Below are positions 27,280 through 34,276 of a stretch of DNA of 64,000 nucleotides, in pieces. Each line of letters starts with the position of its first letter. Positions within the stretch are counted from its first letter, which is position 1. A program made the translations under genes and the position numbers. The notes beneath the pieces were generated by a model. That model ran no database searches. It was not told the origin of the DNA and was given only the letters and a program-made list of their open reading frames with translations. This DNA comes from Anoxynatronum buryatiense (GTDB taxonomy: Bacteria > Bacillota > Clostridia > Peptostreptococcales > Tindalliaceae). The stretch covers positions 1 to 64,000 of the forward strand of contig NZ_FXUF01000014.1 of assembly GCF_900182905.1 (NCBI RefSeq), written 5' to 3'.

Positions 27280-27320
27280 CATATGCTTTCATGTCTTCCC
27301 ATGCTGTGATTAGAATCACG
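27280..27320 (-). promoter_or_regulatory. Crp/Fnr-type box and -10 before the DUF1858-DUF438 genes
   Basis: On the plus strand TGTGA-N6-TCACG (27305-27320) matches the Crp palindrome at 9 of 10 positions. A -10 hexamer TATGAT reads on the minus strand at 27285-27280. The box centre lies about 40 bp upstream of the predicted start, close to the class II position found at pflB but about 2 bp shorter. Confidence 0.6.
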
Positions 27321-27331
27321 CCAACACATTA

Positions 27332-27357
27332 AAAGCTGCCGGTATTCGCCGGCAGCC
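27332..27357 (-). terminator. Terminator of the SelW-like gene
   Basis: On the minus strand, GCTGCCGG and CCGGCAGC pair around a six-base loop and are followed by TTTT. It lies just past the SelW-like stop codon. Confidence 0.85.
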
Positions 27358-27372
27358 TTTGATATCAGGTGT

Positions 27373-27615
27373 TTATGTCAGTTCTTTTCGGATGGTGCTT
27401 TCCACTTCATCTTCCTCCGGGAATCGGCCCAGGGATTTTTTGGAAAACAGTAACCGGTCTTCCAGTTTAATTTCAAAAACTCCGCCACCGGAAGGAATCA
27501 GCACCAACTCCACAATCTGGTCTTTATGCTCGTTCAGAAGTCGTTCAGCCAGGCCCACGGCCTTTTCAAGATAACCTCAGGCGATGCAATACTCAATACT
27601 GATTTTTCGTGTCAT
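27373..27615 (-). CDS. SelW/Rdx-family selenoprotein (Sec at TGA 27577-27579)
   Basis: Small thioredoxin-fold redox protein of the SelT/SelW/SelH (Rdx) family, 80 residues when the in-frame TGA is read as selenocysteine at residue 13. The motif is then C-I-A-U, the family CxxU redox centre right after the first strand (KISIEYC). The C-terminal part has the family pattern VFEIKLEDRLLFSKKSLGRFP. ATG at 27615 has AAAGGAGG. A SECIS-like hairpin follows the TGA with the same geometry as in the two other Sec genes. The redox partner is unknown; the helicase gene just upstream on the same strand is probably unrelated. Confidence 0.9.
27551..27563 (-). promoter_or_regulatory. SECIS-like hairpin of the SelW-like gene
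   Basis: AGGCC-GTG-GGCCT: a 5-bp stem whose GTG loop begins 19 nt after the TGA, identical in loop and spacing to the PrdB-like gene. Confidence 0.75.
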
Positions 27616-27698
27616 CGAAAACCCTCCTTTTTCATTCAAAGCCTTCAGTGTCTATGGGTTTTTCATACCCTGCCAGCTGATCTTTAATCCCCGCAGCT

Positions 27699-29774
27699 TC
27701 ATGATGACACTTTTCCCACCAGTACTTTCTGAAGAAAATCGCGGGCTATTTGACGCACCCCGTCATGAAACCGGATTCCCACGCTGGTTTCTGAAACACT
27801 GGTCACTTCTCCCGGTCCGAAGGTCTGGTGAATGACTGCCTCCCCCTTGGTGAGAGATGGGAAGTGCCCTGCAAACATCTCCGGCAGTGCATGTCTGACT
27901 TCACTGACAAAAAGGCTTTCCTGCAGACTTTCGCGAAAGCAGGACTGGGGGCAGCACAGCCACAGTTCTTTTCTGGCACGGGTCATGGCGACGTACATGA
28001 GTCGCCGTTCTTCCTCCAGCTGGCTTTGATCGCCTTTTTCCAGAGCAGTTTTCACACTTCCCGGAGCCGGAAATGTGTGAGCTGCCACATCCAATACGGC
28101 CACACAATCATATTCCAGCCCTTTCGCCCCATGAACTGTACTCAGGGTGACTCTGGGAGTTGTCTGGTTATCCGATATCTGAACAGGATCATTGCCCCTT
28201 TTACCGGTATCCAGCAACTGTTGACGCAATTGCAAAGGCTGGTGGATTGACCGGCTGAGCCAGTGAATCATTTCAAGGAGCTGAAAAGCCGTTTCCCTTG
28301 AAATCTGTTTTTTTCGTTCCAGATACTGGCCATAGCCCAGTTGATCCACCAAAAAGGGAATGATGCCTTCACCGGTTTGCCGGGTGAGAGATTTCAGATT
28401 TCTGGCCAGCTCTTTCACCGACTTCTGCCGGTAGTGTTCCGACAGCAGCGGTGACTGGCACAGGTGATTGAGCAACGGCTTTTCCTTCTCTGCAGGATGT
28501 TGCTTCAGCCAGGCGATCATTTGCTTGGAGACGTAGCCGTTCAACTTGTAATATATTTTTTCAAACAGTTCCAGGTTGTGGGGTGCATGGGCAAAGTCAA
28601 TGATGTGCAGCAGATCCTGGGTCAGCCAGTGGGAGTAAAATGTCATTTTCAAATCCCTTGATCGAAAGGAAATCCCTGCTTCATGCAGGGCATCTGCCAA
28701 AACCACCGCCGATAGATTGTTGCGGTATAAAAGGCCCACGCTCGCTGTCTCCTGTTGCAGCCACTGTGTTACTTTGGTGATGATCCCTTCCAGCTGTTGC
28801 TTGCCATCGGCAAAGGAACGGATCTCCAACTGACCGCCACTCCCCGCCTGACTGATAGCTTCTTTGGCATACCGCTGCCGATTCAGCCGAATCACCCCAT
28901 TACTGGCCGTCACCAGCTCTTGGGGGCATCGGTAGTTCTGGTCCATCACATAAACAGCCGCTTCCGGGTAAAGGGTGGGGAAATCCAGCAGCAGCCGGGG
29001 CGAAGATCCCCTGAAACTGTAAATCATCTGATCATCATCCCCCACACAGAAAAGCTGATTTTCGGGTGCTGTCAATAATCGGATAATCTCCCACTGAATC
29101 GGTGAAGTATCTTGAAATTCATCCACCTGCCAATACAAGTAGCGGTTTTGATATTGTTTCAGAAGCGTGGGGTTCCGGGAGAAAACCTCCCATGTAACCA
29201 CCAGCAGATCGTCATAATCCAGCCAGTGATTGGCTTTTTTATAGCTTTCATACCGCAGATAAATATCCCGAAAACGCTTCACTGCACCGTTCAACGATTC
29301 CAGCTCATTCTCGGGAATCATTTTATTTTTCACCAGGCTGATCTGCTGTAACAGTTCTTCCATTTCATCTTCGCCAGGGAAAGTCTGGTTGATCTGCCGG
29401 TAAATGGCACGGAGAATCCGTGGTTTGTAGAGCTGCTGCCGCCGGTCTTCGATTAGATGAATGTGTCGGTTTTCAAGCCGATAGGCCCGGGACACCACCT
29501 GATAAGCCAGGGAATGGATGGTGGAAAACCGTACCTGATTGCTGCCGGAAAGGTGCCCAAAGAGCTGCTGAAACCTGGCAGCCATATCCCGTGCTGATGC
29601 CCTGGAGAAGGTAAGGTTACAAATGGCTGCCGGATTCACCTGGTGTGCCGTCATCAAGTGGGCAATACGACTGCACATCACGGTGGTTTTACCTGCTCCG
29701 GCCACGGCCAACACAATGGCAGGGCCATCATGGTGTCTGGCCGCCGCCTGCTGTTGTGGATTGAGTGGAATCAA
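27699..29774 (-). CDS. UvrD/Rep-family ATP-dependent DNA helicase
   Basis: Superfamily 1A 3'-5' helicase of 691 residues. Motifs in order: Q-motif LNPQQQAAA (about residue 4), Walker A AVAGAGKTT (about 25), GLLYRNN and related motif III segments, DEFQDTSPIQWE (Walker B region, about 218), GDDDQMIYSFRGS, and near the end TVHGAKGLEYDCV with VAMTRARKELW. Length is close to PcrA, but the C-terminus is short and ends in a PcrA-like GEVTSVSETSVGIRF domain. The start is TTG at 29774 with CAGGTGA upstream. It could be PcrA itself or a paralogue; the window does not decide. Confidence 0.9.
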   Translation of the reverse strand: MIPLNPQQQAAARHHDGPAIVLAVAGAGKTTVMCSRIAHLMTAHQVNPAAICNLTFSRASARDMAARFQQLFGHLSGSNQVRFSTIHSLAYQVVSRAYRLENRHIHLIEDRRQQLYKPRILRAIYRQINQTFPGEDEMEELLQQISLVKNKMIPENELESLNGAVKRFRDIYLRYESYKKANHWLDYDDLLVVTWEVFSRNPTLLKQYQNRYLYWQVDEFQDTSPIQWEIIRLLTAPENQLFCVGDDDQMIYSFRGSSPRLLLDFPTLYPEAAVYVMDQNYRCPQELVTASNGVIRLNRQRYAKEAISQAGSGGQLEIRSFADGKQQLEGIITKVTQWLQQETASVGLLYRNNLSAVVLADALHEAGISFRSRDLKMTFYSHWLTQDLLHIIDFAHAPHNLELFEKIYYKLNGYVSKQMIAWLKQHPAEKEKPLLNHLCQSPLLSEHYRQKSVKELARNLKSLTRQTGEGIIPFLVDQLGYGQYLERKKQISRETAFQLLEMIHWLSRSIHQPLQLRQQLLDTGKRGNDPVQISDNQTTPRVTLSTVHGAKGLEYDCVAVLDVAAHTFPAPGSVKTALEKGDQSQLEEERRLMYVAMTRARKELWLCCPQSCFRESLQESLFVSEVRHALPEMFAGHFPSLTKGEAVIHQTFGPGEVTSVSETSVGIRFHDGVRQIARDFLQKVLVGKVSS

Positions 29775-29896
29775 AAAATCACCTGCCTGTTCCTTTGCCT
29801 GAAAGCGGCTTGATATCGTCTGAAAAACACCTGAAAAAGCCCGAGCAGATTCCCCTCAGGCGAAAAACAGACGATCCATTGTTGTGGATATCATGC

Positions 29897-30586
29897 CTAC
29901 TGATTGATAAAGTTCACGAACAACCTGCGATTTTGCCTGAAGCGCTGTTCATCTTCCAGCTGGTCGATGAAGTGCGCCTCAAAATGCGGGTCTTTTGTTT
30001 TGAGGACATCAAAAATCTCCTGACTGGAGGCCAGGTCGTATTCCGGATGAAACTGCACGCCCCAAATGGGCTGTTCATCATACTGAAAAGCATGAACAGG
30101 GCATCTTTCCGATACTGCCAGCAACTGAAATTTTTCGGGCAATGCGAAGGCTTCATCGTAATGAGACAACACAAACACCGGATTTTCAAGCCCCTCAAAA
30201 AGTGGGTTGGCAGGCAGTTGAATGTTGGCCCATCCAAATTCCGGCTTTGGTGCCACTCTCAGGTATTCTTTTCCTGCCAATAGCCGCACCAGCAGCTGAT
30301 GACCGTAGCAAATCCCCAGCACAGGTTTTCGGTTTTCCTGGCAATGCGCCAGTACAGCGGCCATGGGGGTTTCCCACCCATAATCCTCCATGGGTGATGC
30401 TTCCGATCCCGAAAGGATCAGACGGCTGAAAGGCGAAAGGTCTTCCAACAGCTCCGTCACTTCCTTTTCGCCACGGACCCGAAGGAAATGGACCGGTTCA
30501 CCGGTTTCTTCCAGCTGATTGCAGATGACCCGATCAAAGGTTGCGGCAAAAACATCATCAAGAAAAAAGTTCAGCACCAGTACCAT
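29897..30586 (-). CDS. Class I glutamine amidotransferase-like protein
   Basis: Triad-type amidotransferase domain protein of 229 residues. The nucleophile is in GICYGHQLL (about residue 95), and the C-terminal His-Glu is in VQFHPEYD. No synthetase domain is attached, as in GuaA-like or gamma-glutamyl hydrolase-like stand-alone proteins. ATG at 30586 has GGAGG 8 bases upstream; the longer reading from 30619 has none. A TATACT -10 lies upstream (30650-30655). The substrate is unknown. Confidence 0.87.
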   Translation of the reverse strand: MVLVLNFFLDDVFAATFDRVICNQLEETGEPVHFLRVRGEKEVTELLEDLSPFSRLILSGSEASPMEDYGWETPMAAVLAHCQENRKPVLGICYGHQLLVRLLAGKEYLRVAPKPEFGWANIQLPANPLFEGLENPVFVLSHYDEAFALPEKFQLLAVSERCPVHAFQYDEQPIWGVQFHPEYDLASSQEIFDVLKTKDPHFEAHFIDQLEDEQRFRQNRRLFVNFINQ

Positions 30587-30649
30587 ATGCATTCCTCCAG
30601 TAATTGGGTTTTTCATCATCGACAGATTTTTTCATGCATTGTTTCATCA

Positions 30650-30655
30650 AGTATA
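30650..30655 (-). promoter_or_regulatory. -10 element for the amidotransferase gene
   Basis: TGC-TATACT on the minus strand, an extended -10, lies about 65 bp before the start codon; no clear -35. Confidence 0.45.
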
Positions 30656-30688
30656 GCATATTTTTCCCATGCCGGCAGCTGGTTTCTG

Positions 30689-30726
30689 GCACCCCCGTCC
30701 CCCGCTGTATCAGGGGTGCTGTTTTT
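30689..30726 (+). terminator. Orphan plus-strand terminator-like hairpin
   Basis: GCACCCC / GGGGTGC stem with a 17-base loop followed by TGTTTTT on the plus strand. No plus-strand gene lies upstream, so it might end a small RNA or simply be chance. Confidence 0.4.
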
Positions 30727-30777
30727 ATGCACCGATGACAGAACAGCCGCCACCCGTGAAGACATTTCAAATGATCA

Positions 30778-30826
30778 ACAAAAAACCTCCCTAAGGCCAG
30801 TTTATCGGCCTGTAAACAGGGAGGTT
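30778..30826 (-). terminator. Terminator of prxU
   Basis: On the minus strand AACCTCCCT pairs with AGGGAGGTT, with an inner AGGCC/GGCCT pairing, followed by TTTTTTG. It lies about 35 bases past the prxU stop. Confidence 0.88.
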
Positions 30827-30861
30827 GGTGTTTTTCGATTCGCCTCTAATCGTCTTTACTT

Positions 30862-31473
30862 CTATTCGTCGAAGGCTTCACTGACCTTCCATTCTTTCCA
30901 GACATTGCCCACCAAGCCAGGACCAGGTTTCAATGTCGCTTTGCCCGGTTTCCATCCTGAGGGAGTTGCCTCGGTGCCGTTGCTGGCTCTCACCAGTTGG
31001 TACGCCTGAACCTGACGAATGCTTTCGCTGACATTTCTTCCCACCGGCGGTGTCAATACTTCAAAGCCTTGTATCACACCATCCGGGTCAATGATGAAGC
31101 GGCCACGGGTTTCCACACCACCATCTTCATCGTAAATTCCATACATTTTTCCAATTCTGCCATCCTGATCTGAGCACATGGGGAAGGGAATATCCTTGCC
31201 GATCATTTTGGAGAGCTCAGTGTCATTCCACATTTTATGAACAAACACACTATCCACACTCATGGAGAGTACCTGAACATCCATCTCTTTCAAAACAGGG
31301 TTTTTTTCAGCAACTGCTGAAACTTCGGTGGCTCAGACGAAGGTAAAATCACCGGGATAAAAGCAGAGCAAGACCCACTTTCCCCTATATTCGGAAAGAT
31401 CCACATTTACAAATTTTCCTTCAAAAAAAGCAGGAGCAGAGAATTCCGGAGCTGGTTTTCCAACTTTAACCAT
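30862..31473 (-). CDS. prxU: Selenocysteine peroxiredoxin (Sec at TGA 31333-31335)
   Basis: Thiol/selenol peroxidase of the AhpC-Prx1 type that reduces hydroperoxides. Reading the TGA as Sec gives 203 residues with Sec47 in FTFV-U-ATE, exactly where typical peroxiredoxins have the peroxidatic Cys of FVCPTE. No C-terminal resolving Cys (VCP) is present; the end reads [12 protein letters not shown], as in PrxU-type proteins. ATG at 31473 has AAAAGGAGG upstream and gives a canonical N-terminus ([11 protein letters not shown]). The frame stays open back to a TTG at 31581 with its own AGGAGG, giving a possible 36-residue extension. A PerR/Fur-type box lies over the promoter, and a SECIS-like hairpin follows the TGA. 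Confidence 0.93.
31305..31322 (-). promoter_or_regulatory. SECIS-like hairpin of prxU
   Basis: TTTCAGC-AGTT-GCTGAAA: a 7-bp stem with its loop G at position 19 and U at 20 after the TGA, as in the two other Sec genes. Confidence 0.75.
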
Positions 31474-31648
31474 TGTTTGAACTTCCTCCTTTTCGGGTTG
31501 ATCTATCGCCGTTGTTTCTGGTGACACACTCTTTTTCGTGAGTTCCGGTCGCTTGCATCCTGGCTTGAATTCTTCGGGCAAATCGACACCTCCTCATATT
31601 GATGAACGTTGATTTGATTGCATTCATATTAAAAATGCAATCATTACA

Positions 31649-31691
31649 CTCATTGATTATCATTATACACCTATTGATGGATCAAATGCAA
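31649..31691 (-). promoter_or_regulatory. prxU promoter with PerR/Fur-type operator
   Basis: On the minus strand a promoter TTGCAT-N18-TATAAT (31691-31662) overlaps a 19-bp site TATAATGATAATCAATGAG (31667-31649). The site shares the core TATAATGATWATCA with the sod operator. Overlap with the -10 means a bound repressor would block transcription. Confidence 0.7.
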
Positions 31692-31752
31692 TCCTTTTTG
31701 GAGATATATTTATCTTGATATGAATAGGTACACCCTTTTGCTTGATGGCATT

Positions 31753-31790
31753 AAAAAACTCCGGGAAACAGTTATGTTCTGTTCCCGGAG
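31753..31790 (-). terminator. Terminator of the DUF5610-like gene
   Basis: On the minus strand CTCCGGGAACAG pairs with CTGTTTCCCGGAG (one bulge), followed by TTTTTT. It ends the long minus-strand aor transcription unit or its last gene. Confidence 0.88.
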
Positions 31791-31819
31791 CCGTATGCAC
31801 ACCGTGGTGTCCAATGATT

Positions 31820-32404
31820 TTAGTTTTCGCTGTTTACCCATGCATCAAATTTTTCCATTACCCGGTCATAGGTTTTTTGTGAGATTTCAGGTAAACCTCC
31901 CAGTGCTTTCTCAGCTTCCTTAAATCCCTGAATGATGGCGTCCCGAAGAAGTTCTGCCTTCTCTTTATCGCCACCGGAAAGAGCTATGGCAAAGTCAACG
32001 ATGCGATCACTGGTTTTTTCAACACCATATTCTCCGTCAGGACCCAGCATGGCTTCAAGTTCAGCCCTTGCTTCGTTATCAATATTAACTGGTTCTCCAT
32101 CCTGTTTCAGGCGATCTGCAGACATTCCCTGGCGTTCCAACATGCGGATGACCAGTTCACGCAGCTGTTGATGTGCCCGGTTGCTTTCGTCCATCAGCCG
32201 TTGAATCGACTGTTCATCACGAACAGGTGCCGGTTTTTCATAGGTTGCCTTGGTTTCCGGTTCGCCTTTGATCAGCTGGTCTTTGACAACGCCCGCTTCT
32301 TTTTCCTGTGCCTTTTCTGCCTTAGTTTCCCGACTCCCTTCGTGCTTCTTCTGATTTAAGGCCGCCGCTTCATAGGCCGCCTGGGACCGATCTGTCACTT
32401 TCAT
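31820..32404 (-). CDS. DUF5610-like hypothetical protein
   Basis: Soluble protein of 194 residues. The first half is charged and low complexity (Lys/Glu/Gln-rich, about 1-75); the second half is helical and ends with DRIVDFAIALSGGDKEKAEL and a GFKEAEKALGGLPEIS segment that I associate with the DUF5610 family, from memory. No enzyme motif is seen. ATG at 32404 has AAAGGAGG upstream; the reading from 32488 has none. It lies last in a run of minus-strand genes from aor, about 120 bases after its neighbour. Function unknown. Confidence 0.75.
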   Translation of the reverse strand: MKVTDRSQAAYEAAALNQKKHEGSRETKAEKAQEKEAGVVKDQLIKGEPETKATYEKPAPVRDEQSIQRLMDESNRAHQQLRELVIRMLERQGMSADRLKQDGEPVNIDNEARAELEAMLGPDGEYGVEKTSDRIVDFAIALSGGDKEKAELLRDAIIQGFKEAEKALGGLPEISQKTYDRVMEKFDAWVNSEN

Positions 32405-32525
32405 CAGAAAACGCCTCCTTTCATAAAGGTTATCGGCAATTCTCCCTGAATTTAAAGCTTTTTTTCTTAAACATCTCTTCGACATCATCCTGTTTCAATG
32501 GCGATTCTGCCTGTCAACTGAAATC

Positions 32526-33539
32526 CTATCTCGATGACTGAAGGTCTGTTTCCAATCGGTATAACCGCTCCCGTTCCTTACCGGTCAGCTTTTCCAGTAG
32601 TTCCTGGCGACGGTACTGGCCTTCTTCTTTTTTATTCCTTTTTTCAGACATACGATGCTTTTCTTTTTGGGTGTCAGTCCAGCCAACTTTTCTGTTTCGG
32701 TAATAAAGATCAAAATCTGCCAGACGCTTGCCCTCATCATCATATTCCAATCCCATGAGTATTTTTTTAATGGCCTCCGGCGGCAGGAAACTGAAAAGGC
32801 GCACCTGATAGGCCATCACCGCCAGCAGGGTAAGGGCGTGGTCCCGCGTCCAGCTTTCTCCCAGAATAAACCCCAGCTCCAGTGCAGCAATCACGTGAAT
32901 GAGCCGGTGGTAATGCAACTCATACTGTCCCCGGTTATCATAAAGATTGATGCGGTATTCATACCATGATCCATCTTTCAGCGTATGGGTGATATACAGC
33001 AGTGCTTCCCTGCGCAGCTGGGCATAGCAGTCATGGAGGGGTTGGTCGATGAGGAGCTGTCGGGGGTAAACGGCCTGTTCTCCCAGCGCCTGGTGCAGCC
33101 GGTGAGTGGTGAGTCCCAGCAGGGTTTGGTCTTTTTCTCCCAGCCGAACCCCTTCGTGCCAAGACACTGTCTGCGCCTGATAGTCTTTTGCCAGTGCGTC
33201 CAGCACGGCTTCTTCATGTTCCGGAACCCGCATGAGCAGAATGCGGGGGCCCATATCCACCCGTTCGATGATGCTGCTGAGCCCTTCATTGATGATTTGA
33301 CTGAGCACTGCCGTCCCGCTGCCCTGGGCCAGCAGGATTCCGTGAGCATCGTCAGGGTCTGTGATTTCAAGACCAGTGGGTGTCACAAAAATAAGGCAGG
33401 TGTTTTCATCCGACTCCCGCTGGCCTTCATCCAGAGATACCCGGCGCAGGTGCAGCTTCTGAGACAACTGGCGGCAGGTGTCTTCGGGAGATGCCGCACG
33501 CAAAAACAATAGCCTTGTTCCAATGCGCAAATAGACCAT
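32526..33539 (-). CDS. Hypothetical protein, not recognised
   Basis: Protein of 337 residues that I do not recognise. The N-terminal third resembles an alpha/beta domain (MVYLRIGTRLLFLRAA; IFVTPTGLEITD). The middle holds a helical segment with several histidines (YELHYHRLIHVIAALELGF, about 210-228). The C-terminus is highly charged and probably coiled coil (DTQKEKHRMSEKRNKKEE). No signal peptide or clear membrane helix. The start at 33539 gives AGGGAGG proper spacing; two codons further up is too close. It begins 22 bases after the phosphoesterase stop, so the two are probably co-transcribed and may work together. Confidence 0.72.
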   Translation of the reverse strand: MVYLRIGTRLLFLRAASPEDTCRQLSQKLHLRRVSLDEGQRESDENTCLIFVTPTGLEITDPDDAHGILLAQGSGTAVLSQIINEGLSSIIERVDMGPRILLMRVPEHEEAVLDALAKDYQAQTVSWHEGVRLGEKDQTLLGLTTHRLHQALGEQAVYPRQLLIDQPLHDCYAQLRREALLYITHTLKDGSWYEYRINLYDNRGQYELHYHRLIHVIAALELGFILGESWTRDHALTLLAVMAYQVRLFSFLPPEAIKKILMGLEYDDEGKRLADFDLYYRNRKVGWTDTQKEKHRMSEKRNKKEEGQYRRQELLEKLTGKERERLYRLETDLQSSR

Positions 33540-33560
33540 TTTCATGCCTCCCTGATCTGT

Positions 33561-34184
33561 TTATAGCCCCGTGGGATTCCGGTCCATTTTCCGGAATTTA
33601 TTCGTGCCTGGCGGGTATTCCAGATGGTAGACCTGCCAGGTTTCCACATCGATCACATGAATGTGCAACAAACCATTGAGAAGTATTCTGGTGTCTTCTT
33701 CCCTGCTGGCCGGCTGAAACTGATGGCCGAAACAATAATACCCCGGTTCTTCCCGCTGGTTTTCAAGGATATGCATCAAATGAAATCTTTTTCCATATAG
33801 CTGAATGGTGCGATCTTTCAGAGCTTCCCCGGGAAACAGTTTCATTAGCGTGGGAAGGTCGTCGTGGTTTCCCGGTGACACATGAAGTTGAGCGCCACTG
33901 ATTTTCACCAGTTGATTCAGAAATGGCACCACAGACTGCTGGTACTGACTCAGCTGGCTGTTCTGCTTTTCTATTTTATAGTTGTCTGCCACATCTCCTG
34001 TATGAAGGATATGCGCCGGCTTAATGAGGGTCACCAACTGATAGAGAAATGGATAGATTTCTGCCGGTGTGTCACTCATATGTAAGATCAGCGGTCCCCG
34101 GGTAGCAGCCAGTTCAGGGGGAATAAAGGCACGGTCAAACAGGCTGTACATGGCTGATTTAAATCGATTGGCGTAAATTCCCAT
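33561..34184 (-). CDS. Calcineurin-like metallophosphoesterase
   Basis: Metal-dependent phosphoesterase of 207 residues. The dimetal motifs are in order: HMSDT (first Asp, about residue 35), HTGDVADN (about 61), PGNHDD (about 103), and a late GHQF. The first motif reads S-D-T rather than D-x-H, so the usual first-site His is missing and the metal site is unusual. ATG at 34184 has AAAGGAA upstream; a longer reading from 34244 lacks a site. It sits between the MTHFR-like gene and the unrecognised gene. Nucleic acid, nucleotide and protein phosphates are all family substrates; none can be picked. Confidence 0.82.
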   Translation of the reverse strand: MGIYANRFKSAMYSLFDRAFIPPELAATRGPLILHMSDTPAEIYPFLYQLVTLIKPAHILHTGDVADNYKIEKQNSQLSQYQQSVVPFLNQLVKISGAQLHVSPGNHDDLPTLMKLFPGEALKDRTIQLYGKRFHLMHILENQREEPGYYCFGHQFQPASREEDTRILLNGLLHIHVIDVETWQVYHLEYPPGTNKFRKMDRNPTGL

Positions 34185-34276
34185 TCTCAGGTTCCTTTCA
34201 TCATCTGCCCACTTCCCGCGAGCCTGACGCGCTGAATACACCAATCCTTTTAACGATTCTCATATGATCAGCGCAT

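Larger units (their letters stand above)
31474..31819. other. Leader and promoter region of prxU
   Basis: 346 bp without an assigned gene. It contains a possible in-frame upstream extension of prxU (to 31581), an inverted repeat GATTGCATT / AATGCAATC (31616-31642) with a third copy of AATGCAATC at 31685-31693, the PerR/Fur-type box and promoter, and the terminator of the downstream gene at 31753-31790. Confidence 0.65.

Noticed and set aside
27373-31473. Treating the TGA-split genes as frameshifts or pseudogenes
   Set aside because: Frames match exactly on both sides of each TGA, the TGA falls at the redox residue of known Sec families, and each is followed by a hairpin of the same geometry.
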